NCBI GenBank assembly: GCA_013297725.1
Contig: JAAFIB010000001.1
Coordinates: 124,001 to 188,000, forward strand
DNA from: Sphingomonadales bacterium
GTDB taxonomy: Bacteria > Pseudomonadota > Alphaproteobacteria > Sphingomonadales > Sphingomonadaceae
DNA: 64,000 nucleotides
Direction: 5' to 3'
Part shown: positions 8,519-16,713 of the stretch, piece by piece
How positions within the stretch are numbered: position 1 is the stretch's first letter
Layout of the letters: each line of letters opens with the position of its first letter
Notes under the pieces: model-generated
Told to the model about the DNA's origin: nothing
Database searches by the model: none
What the model saw: the letters and a program-made list of their open reading frames with translations, nothing else
Translations under genes and position numbers: made by a program

Positions 8519-10333
8519 TTAAAACCGGACCTCAACCGTTTGCCCTTCCTTTGGCAAGGCGAATTCAACCGTTTTCACTTTTCCGTCGACCGTAACCACA
8601 GCCTTATAATTGCCTAGAAAACCGCGCAGTTTAGCAATCCCGTTAGCGTCAGAGTTCAATTTGGTGTCGGTCCACCAGTCTGAAAACACCAGCTTGCGCC
8701 ACGCATGATAATTGGGTTTTGGCGACCAGTCCCGGCGCAGCATTGCACCATTGGGTCGCCAATGATCGCCTTCCCACCAACCCCAAACGGTAAACGCCTC
8801 GAAATTTGGGTGGCTGAATGCTGCGGTCAGGATATCGCGCGTATAGTCGGCCTGTGCCTCTTCATCTGTCGTATCAATATCAAACTCGGTAATCTGGATG
8901 GCTTTACCATGCCGTGCGAAGTCGTCAAAAATGGCAAGTACCCGGGCAGGATCAGTCAAAATTGCACCAAAATGTCCTTGCATCCCGATGCCGTCAAACG
9001 GAGTGTCTGCCTTTGCCAGACGATCAAGATAATCGTGGTAGAAAGCGACATTGCGTGTATTCAATCCACCGCCCGAGATGATCCCATAATCGTTCACAAA
9101 TAGGCGGGCGTCAGGGACAGCCTTTCGCGCGATACGAAACGCTTCGGCGATACCATCTATACCAATGCGATCGATTGTGTATTTGTCATCCCGTGGTTCA
9201 TTCAGCACGTCGATAAAGGTCGGCTTGAACGGTGCGACGGCTGCCGACACATCAGTCACATGGTCCAACACGAACTTCCGATATTCCGTTGGCTTGCCAG
9301 CTAAGGCTTTCAACTTGGTAGGGACATAAGCTTCCGCTGCCCAAACAAACGGATGTCCCCGCCAAGGTATTTTGTTGTCGGCCAGATATTTTATGCTCGC
9401 CATGTAACGCGTGCGCATTTCAGGAGATTGCCAACCCCAATCCTGCCAATAAAGCGGGGAGGTTGCTGTGTTGAACATCAGTGGAAATGTCTCACGCAGT
9501 TTCTGCGAGTCCGCATCGTTTTTGGTGATGTCGTGGCCAACAAAGGATCCAAAGTGAAAGGCATGGCGCGTCATTGCGACATGAACATCGGCATTGGGTA
9601 TCGCCGCCCCATTCGCGTCCAGGACGCGGATTGCGATATCACCTTTTCGGATGGCCTCTATGCGGGCCTGCGCCGGCGCCCGCCACGCTGCGTCTGCCTC
9701 GCGTCCAGAATATGTAACCCTTAACCTTGGTAGAGTTGACTGATCAGCATTGGGACCAAGGTTAAACGCGTATGCGTTCCCGATCTCTATCGTCTGCCGG
9801 GCAGCAGCCAAATGTACCGTTATATGAGTCTGCCCACGCGCATAATCTTTGCTGACTACGCCCACCGAATAAAGTGTGGTCCATTTATCGGAGACCTGAG
9901 CGGATGTGTCAGCAAGAGCAGTAAATGCACCTCCGTTTTCTTCAATTTTGCTGGCTGCAATAACACCCGACTGCGCTTCATTGTCGGCGGCGCTGGCTCG
10001 GATCTGAACTGCAAGAAAAAGTGTGTCGCCAGCAGAAATGCCTTCGGTTATCGGCGCTGTAAGGGAAATGTCCCAAGGGTTGGCTTTGGCCTGCGCCACA
10101 GTGATGGAAATTGCTTTACCACCGCTGATGTTGTCAGCAGCCACCATCTGTGTCTGTGGACTGCCATTGATGCTCCAGTTCGCCAGCCCGGGATCATTGA
10201 TCAGCCGGGCATCCGATGGAAGTTTTGACCGCAGCTCTGTCAAAGCAGACTTATAAGGGACCGTTTCTGTATTGGCCAAAACGGGCTGTGCGATAAGCGC
10301 CACCAGCAACAGCCCAATTCTTGAAATGCGCAT
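8519..10333 (-). CDS. GH10 endo-1,4-beta-xylanase with N-terminal carbohydrate-binding-like module
   Basis: 604 aa. Signal peptide at 1-20 (VLA|NTE). Residues ~44-194 form a beta-sandwich module resembling CBM4/9 and related to the two modules of the neighbouring 375-aa protein. The GH10 catalytic domain covers about 225-530, with substrate-site WRGHPFVW (324-331), acid/base E379 in VLNEP and nucleophile E483 in ITEFDID. It hydrolyses internal beta-1,4-xylosidic bonds in xylan outside the inner membrane. A short C-terminal beta-rich tail follows. It lies 11 bp after the upstream CBM-like gene and 88 bp before GH3, all on one strand, suggesting one xylan operon. Confidence 0.93.
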   Translation of the reverse strand: MRISRIGLLLVALIAQPVLANTETVPYKSALTELRSKLPSDARLINDPGLANWSINGSPQTQMVAADNISGGKAISITVAQAKANPWDISLTAPITEGISAGDTLFLAVQIRASAADNEAQSGVIAASKIEENGGAFTALADTSAQVSDKWTTLYSVGVVSKDYARGQTHITVHLAAARQTIEIGNAYAFNLGPNADQSTLPRLRVTYSGREADAAWRAPAQARIEAIRKGDIAIRVLDANGAAIPNADVHVAMTRHAFHFGSFVGHDITKNDADSQKLRETFPLMFNTATSPLYWQDWGWQSPEMRTRYMASIKYLADNKIPWRGHPFVWAAEAYVPTKLKALAGKPTEYRKFVLDHVTDVSAAVAPFKPTFIDVLNEPRDDKYTIDRIGIDGIAEAFRIARKAVPDARLFVNDYGIISGGGLNTRNVAFYHDYLDRLAKADTPFDGIGMQGHFGAILTDPARVLAIFDDFARHGKAIQITEFDIDTTDEEAQADYTRDILTAAFSHPNFEAFTVWGWWEGDHWRPNGAMLRRDWSPKPNYHAWRKLVFSDWWTDTKLNSDANGIAKLRGFLGNYKAVVTVDGKVKTVEFALPKEGQTVEVRF

Positions 10334-10344
10334 TATCTATGCCC

Positions 10345-11472
10345 TTATTCTTGCGGGGCAGGTGGGCCTGCGTTCAGCACATAGACCGGTCCGATTTCCA
10401 ACGATTGCTGGGCAGCGGCTACCTGTAACGCAACTGCTCCTTCGCCAGCGGCAATGTCGATTTTCGCCTGAGTTCGCAATTGATAGGCTTTCCAATTCGG
10501 TCCGATGGAAAGGGTGTTGTCGCCAAATCCGGGATATGGCGCTACATTCCGTTGCACACGCAAAGCAACCTTCCCAGCGCCCGTATCGGTTTCTGCCGAA
10601 AGCGTTCGGGCGACAAAGGCGATGGTCAGAACATCGCCCTCAGTTACGGCTTCGGAAAAGGGTACAATGACGCCGGCATCATAAACATTCGCGCCAGCCT
10701 TGCCGACATTGATCGCCATAGCACTGCCGCCGGGAATATTTTTGACAGCAACCGAACTGTGCGTCATTCCTGCCCCGTAATATTGCCATGCCTGCAAATT
10801 TTCCGGGCTGTTGATAGCCTTGCCCTTGCCGTCGAGGTTTGGCATCAGACTTGTGGATGCAGCTGCGACAGGGCTCTTGGTTGAAACGGTCCTGATGCTA
10901 TCTGCACCTTCGACGATGATGGTCTGTCCGATTTGGATGGTTTGTTTGGCGCCAGAGAATTGGAAATTGACAACGGCCAGCCCCTTATCAATTGCGATGT
11001 CTGACGTAGCGCGCACTTCATAGAGCTGCCAGTCAGTGCCGATATCGAGAACTTTGTCACCAAATCCGGGATAGGGTGTAGCATTTTGTTGTATCCGCAG
11101 ACCCAGCTTGCCTTTGCCGTCAGCCGTGTCCGCTTTCACCGTGCGCGCGTAAAAGGCGACGACAATTTTCTGCCCCGGTTGAATAGACGCTGTGATCGGC
11201 GCATTGGCTCCGATATCATAAATATGCGCCGCAACCGTTGGGCTTGTGATCTGCAATGCGCCGCCACCGCCTGGTATTTCCGGGTCTTTAATGGCTTTGC
11301 TGACGACGCCCGGGCCAAAAATCGGCCAGTCCAATTTGGACGGGTCATTGATCAGAACACCGGGCAAAGCATCATCGAGCGCCTGCAGCTGTTCATTCGG
11401 TTGTTTGGCCATCAATGCTGAATTCAGCCCGACGGCCATTAATAAGGCGATTGCCAGTTTTTGTCGGCACAT
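10345..11472 (-). CDS. Secreted protein made of two tandem CBM4/9-like modules, no catalytic domain
   Basis: 375 aa from ATG 11472, chosen because GGAGAGAG lies 8 nt upstream and a signal peptide (MCRQKLAIALLMAVGLNSALMA) starts there; an ATG 27 bp earlier has no such support. Module A spans ~39-189 and module B ~217-369. Both have a WPIFGP/WQYYGAG-like start, an APYPGFGD/TPYPGFGD loop (residues 132-139 and 311-318) and end in QTIQIG/QSLEIG. The N-terminal module of the adjacent xylanase has the same LINDP...QTIEIG frame. Likely role: binding xylan or its oligomers in the periplasm or at the surface. No named family is certain. Confidence 0.65.
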   Translation of the reverse strand: MCRQKLAIALLMAVGLNSALMAKQPNEQLQALDDALPGVLINDPSKLDWPIFGPGVVSKAIKDPEIPGGGGALQITSPTVAAHIYDIGANAPITASIQPGQKIVVAFYARTVKADTADGKGKLGLRIQQNATPYPGFGDKVLDIGTDWQLYEVRATSDIAIDKGLAVVNFQFSGAKQTIQIGQTIIVEGADSIRTVSTKSPVAAASTSLMPNLDGKGKAINSPENLQAWQYYGAGMTHSSVAVKNIPGGSAMAINVGKAGANVYDAGVIVPFSEAVTEGDVLTIAFVARTLSAETDTGAGKVALRVQRNVAPYPGFGDNTLSIGPNWKAYQLRTQAKIDIAAGEGAVALQVAAAQQSLEIGPVYVLNAGPPAPQE

Positions 11473-11497
11473 GTTTCTCTCTCCACTCCTTGCAAAC

Positions 11498-11508
11498 ATG
11501 TTAGTAAC
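11498..11508. promoter_or_regulatory. Odd palindrome upstream of the CBM-like gene
   Basis: ATGTTAGTAAC (11498-11508) is followed by A, giving the perfect odd palindrome TGTTA-G-TAACA at 11499-11509. It lies 27 bp before the chosen start and upstream of its ribosome-binding site. A near copy (TGTTAGTAACC) occurs at 21099-21109 ahead of the lactonase-like gene, so it could be an operator for a second regulator. Confidence 0.35.
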
Positions 11509-11596
11509 ACAAGATAAAAAATCAATTCAACGTCTTTTCATGGATTATGTCGGTATACCGGCTTCAGAATATATGAATTGACATTTTTCCTTGATC

Positions 11597-11627
11597 TGAT
11601 AGCGCTATCAAAATGGTAGCGCTATCA
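11597..11627. promoter_or_regulatory. Two tandem operators before the second TonB receptor
   Basis: TGATAGCGCTATCA (11597-11610) is a perfect 14-bp palindrome. TGGTAGCGCTATCA (11614-11627) is one change from perfect. Start-to-start spacing is 17 bp. They share the AGCGCT core with the sites at 1704 and 22298 and lie 80-110 bp upstream of the receptor start, between divergent genes. Binding by a LacI-family repressor is inferred. Confidence 0.7.
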
Positions 11628-11706
11628 CGTTGAGAAAAGCAAGAAAAATCTCGCTTCTCTTCTATTGGGCGCTGCCAAAGGAAACCCATGAGGGAGGATT
11701 AATGGC

Positions 11707-14700
11707 ATGAAAAATCTGGCAATCTCGTCGTCTGTCGCACGCTCTGCATCAGCGCTGGCTGTGGCAATCTGTTTGCTGAACTGTACGGCGGCAAACGCAC
11801 AAGAAGAAAGCGGCGATACTGCCGATGAAGAAATCGTTGTCACCGGTGTGCGCGCGTCTCTTGACCGGGCGCTAGATTTGAAGCGCAATACAAACGGCGT
11901 TGTTGATGCAATTTCGGCCGAAGATATCGGTAAGTTTCCGGACACCAATCTTGCCGAATCGTTACAGCGTGTTCCGGGTATCTCGATCAGCCGCGTGAAC
12001 GGCGAGGGGTCGCAGGTGACGGCGCGTGGCTTTGGCCCTGGTTATAATCTCGTCACGCTCAATGGCCGTCAGATGCCGACTGCATCAATCCTGACAATCG
12101 GCGGCGACCAAAACTCTGATTACGCCTCTGGTGTTGGCCGTGCCTTTGATTTCGGCAACTTAGCCTCTGAGGGCGTCAGCTTGCTGGAGGTATACAAAAC
12201 CGGTCGCGCTGCAAATCCTTCGGGTGGTATCGGCGCATTGATCAACGTCGTGACCCGGCGTCCTTTGGATGCATCCGAATCGGGGATCAATGGCAGTATT
12301 GGTGCCAAGGCTGTATATGATTCAAGTGCAAGCCTGTCGGACGTTACACCGGAATTTTCTGGCCTTGTCGGCTGGAAAAACGATGATGAGAACATTGGTC
12401 TGTCGATCTATGGCAGCTATCAAAAGCGCAACGGTACATCGGTTAGCGCAACATCAAACAACTGGAACGTTATCACACGCGATCAATTTCTGGCGCGGGA
12501 TGCAAACGGCAATGGCCCTTACACAACCAATGCAACAACGATAACCGGCCTTCCATCGACCAATCAGTTGATCGCATTTCCCAACGACAGTCGCTATCAC
12601 TATTCAGAATACTCACGGGAACGCATTAACGCGCAGGCAGTTTTGCAGCTGAAACCGACCGAGAGCATGACGATAACGGCAGATGTTCTGTTTGCCCGCA
12701 ACGCAGGCGTGGAGCAGCGCGCGGATCAGGCAAACTGGTTCAACCGTCCGTTCAGAACGGTACGCTTTGATGCCGACCCGGTCGTTGCAACAACGGTTTT
12801 CCTTGAAGATACAGTCAGCGGCACAAAGGATGCGGGTTTTGAGCAGCAATACCGCTCCTCAAAGGGACTGCTTGAATCTTACGGGCTGAATATCGAGCAG
12901 GAGCTGACAGATAAGCTTACGCTGCGAATTGATGGGCATACATCAAAAGCTAGCAGCAAGCCGAACTCGCCAAGCGGCGCAAGTTCGACAATCGTCGGCA
13001 TAGGTACGCCAACAACAGCTGGCCACACCGTCGACTATAGCGGCCGCATTCCGGTGCAGACCATCAGGTTTGTCGACACAGCGCCAAGAGGCAATGGCAA
13101 TGGACGGCCGGATGTAGGCGATCTTGGCAGCCAGGTGGCACGTACGTTTACCGCCAGCCAGGTTCAAAGTGTAAAAGAGGTACGCGCCGATCTTGAATGG
13201 GATTTCGGCGGCGGCGTGAAGTTCGACTTTGGTGGTGAATACATCGACTCCAAAAACCGAAGCAAGGATTCCTACGCGCAGCAAACTCTGGGCAACTGGG
13301 GTATAGACAGGCCAGGTGATGTAGAGGCTTTGGCCCCCGGGATTATGGAGGCTTATTGTTTGGCGTGCGAGTTTGATCGCAACCCTGGTCTGACTGGTGC
13401 ATCGCTGGTGGCGTTCCGCGGTAATGCCGTTGATTTGTTCAACGCGCTTTCGCCTGTTTATGCAGCGCAAGGCAATCCTCTGCAAAAATTCAGCGACAAT
13501 GACAATCGCGTCCGTGAAAAGACATGGGCCGTTTTCGGTCAGGCGTCGTGGAAAGGTGATCTGGGCACAATGCCGGCTAATGCGGTCGCAGGTGTTCGGT
13601 ATGAACGAACCGATGTGACATCTACGTCGCTTATCGCGGTGCCGCAGTCAATCAACTGGGTTGCCGATAACGACTTTAGCACAATATTGTCAGCTACAGT
13701 TCTGCCCGTGACAGAAACTGGGAAATACAGTCTCTTTCTGCCGTCGCTGGACTTATCGATTGAGCCGATGGAAAATCTGATTGTTCGTACATCGGTAAGT
13801 AGGACAGCCGCGCGGACTGGTTTTTCGGATCTATTCGCCAATACCAGCGTCAATGTGCCATCAGGGCCGACAGCCAATGGCGGCGTTGCAAGCGGCAGTC
13901 AGGGTAATCCAGGTCTGAAACCGTTGCTTTCGAGAAACATAGACGTCTCGGTCGAATGGTATTTCGCCAAGTCTAGCTACATAGCGCTGGGTTTTTTCGA
14001 CAAACGGGTTAAGAATTTTGTTGGGTCTGGTCAGTTCACCCGTAATCTCTTCGGCTTGCGGGATGCATCGTCCGGTGCCGCAGGAACAAGATCTGGTGTT
14101 GCAAGAAATGCGCTGATTGCGATTGGCCAAGGCACGAACGACGTTAATCTGTTCACGATGACCGCGCTGATACAGCAATTTGGTTCTGTTGCAGCCGCAA
14201 CTGCCCAGTATCAGGCCAATCTGGTGGGCGGCGTCTTGTCCCAGACTTTTGTTGATACTGTTCTAAGTGCAAACGATATCGTACCAAATGCTACTGATCC
14301 GTTGCTTAACTTTGGCGTGATCCAGCCGATCAATAACAGAAGCGAGCACATCTATGGCTTTGAGCTTTCCGGGCAGTATTTCCTTGGGGACACAGGCCTT
14401 GGCATTGCAGGCTCTTACACCAAAGTGAAGAGCAGTGCGGAGGTCGACAACGGATCTTTGCCAACCGCGAACCAGTTCGCGTTGCTTGGTTTGAGCGACA
14501 CATACAACGCGACGCTGATCTACGATAAATACGGCATCTCGGGCCGGCTTGCCTATACATGGCGCGGCAAAACCATTGCGGAAATCAACCGCGGACCAGG
14601 ACGTAGCCCTTCCTATGTCGAGCCATTCGGCACGCTGGATGTCAATATCAGCTATGATATTTCCGACAATCTTGCGGTTTCGTTCGAGGGGATCAATCTG

Positions 14701-14802
14701 TTGGGTGAAGATGTCCGGACCTATGGTCGCAGCGTCCGCCAGTTGAATTTTTATCAGCAGCTTCAACCACGCTATCTGCTTGGCGCGCGCTATAAATTCT
14801 GA
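11707..14802 (+). CDS. TonB-dependent outer-membrane receptor (TIGR01782-like)
   Basis: 1031 aa. Start chosen after GGGAGGA (11692-11698); an ATG 5 bp upstream hits a stop after two codons. Signal peptide at 1-31 (ANAQ), TonB box EEIVVTG, plug with AISAEDIGKFPDTNLAESLQRVPGI, long barrel, and terminal residues YKF. First gene of a rightward operon with SapC, cupin-like protein, halogenase and esterase genes after a terminator. This layout is the commonest form of the sphingomonad/caulobacter polysaccharide uptake locus. The substrate is inferred as a xylan or glucan oligosaccharide from the neighbouring enzymes. Confidence 0.92.
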   Translation: MKNLAISSSVARSASALAVAICLLNCTAANAQEESGDTADEEIVVTGVRASLDRALDLKRNTNGVVDAISAEDIGKFPDTNLAESLQRVPGISISRVNGEGSQVTARGFGPGYNLVTLNGRQMPTASILTIGGDQNSDYASGVGRAFDFGNLASEGVSLLEVYKTGRAANPSGGIGALINVVTRRPLDASESGINGSIGAKAVYDSSASLSDVTPEFSGLVGWKNDDENIGLSIYGSYQKRNGTSVSATSNNWNVITRDQFLARDANGNGPYTTNATTITGLPSTNQLIAFPNDSRYHYSEYSRERINAQAVLQLKPTESMTITADVLFARNAGVEQRADQANWFNRPFRTVRFDADPVVATTVFLEDTVSGTKDAGFEQQYRSSKGLLESYGLNIEQELTDKLTLRIDGHTSKASSKPNSPSGASSTIVGIGTPTTAGHTVDYSGRIPVQTIRFVDTAPRGNGNGRPDVGDLGSQVARTFTASQVQSVKEVRADLEWDFGGGVKFDFGGEYIDSKNRSKDSYAQQTLGNWGIDRPGDVEALAPGIMEAYCLACEFDRNPGLTGASLVAFRGNAVDLFNALSPVYAAQGNPLQKFSDNDNRVREKTWAVFGQASWKGDLGTMPANAVAGVRYERTDVTSTSLIAVPQSINWVADNDFSTILSATVLPVTETGKYSLFLPSLDLSIEPMENLIVRTSVSRTAARTGFSDLFANTSVNVPSGPTANGGVASGSQGNPGLKPLLSRNIDVSVEWYFAKSSYIALGFFDKRVKNFVGSGQFTRNLFGLRDASSGAAGTRSGVARNALIAIGQGTNDVNLFTMTALIQQFGSVAAATAQYQANLVGGVLSQTFVDTVLSANDIVPNATDPLLNFGVIQPINNRSEHIYGFELSGQYFLGDTGLGIAGSYTKVKSSAEVDNGSLPTANQFALLGLSDTYNATLIYDKYGISGRLAYTWRGKTIAEINRGPGRSPSYVEPFGTLDVNISYDISDNLAVSFEGINLLGEDVRTYGRSVRQLNFYQQLQPRYLLGARYKF

Positions 14803-14827
14803 CTTCCGGTCAGAAGGAACAGGGGAA

Positions 14828-14858
14828 GGGCGCCGCATTTTTGCTGGCGCCCTTTTTT
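14828..14858 (+). terminator. Rho-independent terminator after the second TonB receptor
   Basis: GGGCGCC (14828-14834), an 11-nt loop, GGCGCCC (14846-14852), then TTTTTT. It lies 26 bp after the receptor stop and 69 bp before sapC, so it may lower expression of the accessory genes relative to the receptor. Confidence 0.85.
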
Positions 14859-14926
14859 CTTTACTTGTTCAGCGCGCGTGCGGGCGTAAGTAATTTATTG
14901 GCGACAAGATACTATGGGGGTTTGCG

Positions 14927-15655
14927 GTGGCGAACGTGCAGTTGTTAAACAATGTCGATCATGCGACCTTGGCACTCGATACTGGCTATGCCGCCGAATT
15001 TGGCGATAGCGTAAACCAGTGTTTGGTGTTCCCGACCGAATTCGGTTTGCTCCAACGCGAATATGTCATTCTGATCCAGAAAAATCCTAACGGACAGTTT
15101 CAACCAATTATTTTGCTGGGTCTGGACAGAAACGAAAATCTCTTTCTGGATGATCGCCGTTGGAATGCCCGTTATGTGCCTGCAATGCATCAGCGCGGCC
15201 CGTTTATGATCGGTTTGCGCGAAACAGAAATCGGCGGGAAAATTGAACGCGAGCCTATGATCCATATCGATGTCGATCACCCGCGCGTTACCAGTGATGG
15301 TGGTGTTCCCATTTTCCTGCCGCATGGCGGAAATTCCGCCTATCTCGAACATTCAATGGCAGTGTTGCAGATAATCCACGAAGGGTCGGAGATGCTCGCC
15401 CCAATGTTCAGCGTGCTTCAAGCACTCGACCTACTTGAACAGACAGCAATTCGGCTTAGCCTCAGTGAAACAGAGCATTATGAACTCGCAGATTACTACA
15501 CGATCAATCAGCAGCGTTTTGCGCAGTTGGATGGAGACGCGCTGGCTCAGCTGCACCATAGTGGCTTCTTGGGTGCTGTCTTTTCGATCATCTCCTCTCT
15601 ATCAAATGCGGCATGGTTGGTGGAGATGAAGATCAGCCGGCAAGCGGGCGTATAA
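14927..15655 (+). CDS. SapC family protein
   Basis: 242 aa, no signal peptide or membrane helix. Resemblance is to the SapC family (PF07277), named after a Campylobacter S-layer-associated gene. It has the conserved core around QREYVILIQKN (residues 43-53) and a MIGL...DVDHPRV stretch in the middle. The biochemical role is unknown. In sphingomonads and caulobacters sapC almost always sits between a TonB receptor and a cupin-like/halogenase pair, exactly as here. It begins an operon with the cupin-like gene 4 bp downstream. Confidence 0.85.
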   Translation: MANVQLLNNVDHATLALDTGYAAEFGDSVNQCLVFPTEFGLLQREYVILIQKNPNGQFQPIILLGLDRNENLFLDDRRWNARYVPAMHQRGPFMIGLRETEIGGKIEREPMIHIDVDHPRVTSDGGVPIFLPHGGNSAYLEHSMAVLQIIHEGSEMLAPMFSVLQALDLLEQTAIRLSLSETEHYELADYYTINQQRFAQLDGDALAQLHHSGFLGAVFSIISSLSNAAWLVEMKISRQAGV

Positions 15656-15659
15656 GCAA

Positions 15660-16694
15660 GTGTCGATGCCAACGCCGCAGAAAGCAAAAAGCATATCGGG
15701 CATGGATATTCAGTCAGTCGATTTCGCTGCGTTGCTGGCGGAAAACCGGCCGATTGTCTTAAAGGGGTTGGCGCGGGACTGGCCGTTGGTTCAACATGGT
15801 TTGACCTCAACACAGGCGGCGATAACCTATTTGAAATCATTCGATAGCGGTCAGCCCATCGTCCGTTTTACAGGCGCACCAGAGATTGCTGGCCGGTTCT
15901 TCTATAACGCAGAAATGACGGGGCTGAACTTTGAAGCAGGCCGTGTTTTCTTTTCGTCGTTTATCGGCGATGTAGAGGCAAGTTTGACCAAAGACGCGCC
16001 CTATTCGCATTATATCGGCTCAACAGATATTGATGTGCATTTTCCGGGTCTGGGTGAAGCAAACTGCCTTCCGCTCGATGAACCAATGTTTCAGGTCAAC
16101 GCACCGCTTGCCAGCATCTGGATCGGCAATAGCACCACTGCATCTGCGCATTATGACATGTCGAACAATATCGCGTGTTGCGCGGTTGGTCGGCGGCGCT
16201 TCACTTTGTTCCCACCCGATCAGATTGTGAACCTGTATCCCGGCCCGCTGGAACCGACGCCGGGGGGACAGGTTGTCAGCATGGTTGATGTCAGCACGCC
16301 TGATCTTGATCGATACCCGCTTTATGCCAATGCAGTGGCGGCGGCGCAGGTGGCGGAACTGGATGCTGGCGATGTGCTGATTTATCCGGCTTTGTGGTGG
16401 CATCATGTAGAGGCGCTGAATGCGTTTAATGTGCTGATAAACTATTGGTGGAACACATCCCCCAGTTTTGTTGATTCCCCGCAAACGACTTTGCTGCATG
16501 CCATGCTGAGCCTGCGTGACCGGCCCGATCACGAAAAACAGGCGTGGCGGGCTTTGTTCGACTATTACATATTCGGTGATGCAGCCACACCAGCGGCGCA
16601 TCTGCCACAGCATATTCAAGGGTTGCTGGCTCCACTGGACGATTTGTCTGCACGGCGGTTGCGGGCAATGCTGATCAGCAAGCTCAACCGGTGA
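15660..16694 (+). CDS. Cupin-like (JmjC-type) domain protein
   Basis: 344 aa from GTG 15660; an in-frame ATG two codons later (15666) is an alternative. A JmjC/cupin_8 fold is suggested by RPIVLKGLARDWP near residue 30, the iron-binding pair in SAHYD (H, D), GRRRFTLFPP, and the distal histidine in LIYPALWWHHVEAL. Family members are Fe(II)/2-oxoglutarate hydroxylases acting on proteins or small molecules. The target here is unknown. It is tightly linked to sapC (4 bp) and halogenase (19 bp), so the three products probably act together in the cytoplasm. Confidence 0.83.
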   Translation: MSMPTPQKAKSISGMDIQSVDFAALLAENRPIVLKGLARDWPLVQHGLTSTQAAITYLKSFDSGQPIVRFTGAPEIAGRFFYNAEMTGLNFEAGRVFFSSFIGDVEASLTKDAPYSHYIGSTDIDVHFPGLGEANCLPLDEPMFQVNAPLASIWIGNSTTASAHYDMSNNIACCAVGRRRFTLFPPDQIVNLYPGPLEPTPGGQVVSMVDVSTPDLDRYPLYANAVAAAQVAELDAGDVLIYPALWWHHVEALNAFNVLINYWWNTSPSFVDSPQTTLLHAMLSLRDRPDHEKQAWRALFDYYIFGDAATPAAHLPQHIQGLLAPLDDLSARRLRAMLISKLNR

Positions 16695-16713
16695 TGCCAC
16701 AAGGAGGTTCACA

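Noticed and set aside
766-9677. Depletion of GCCGGC as evidence for NaeI specificity
   Set aside because: Several sites are present (766, 3759, 9672), and a proper count against expectation was not possible.
16020-16712. 230-codon minus-strand frame opposite the cupin-like gene
   Set aside because: Complementary to a conserved gene; composition does not resemble a protein.
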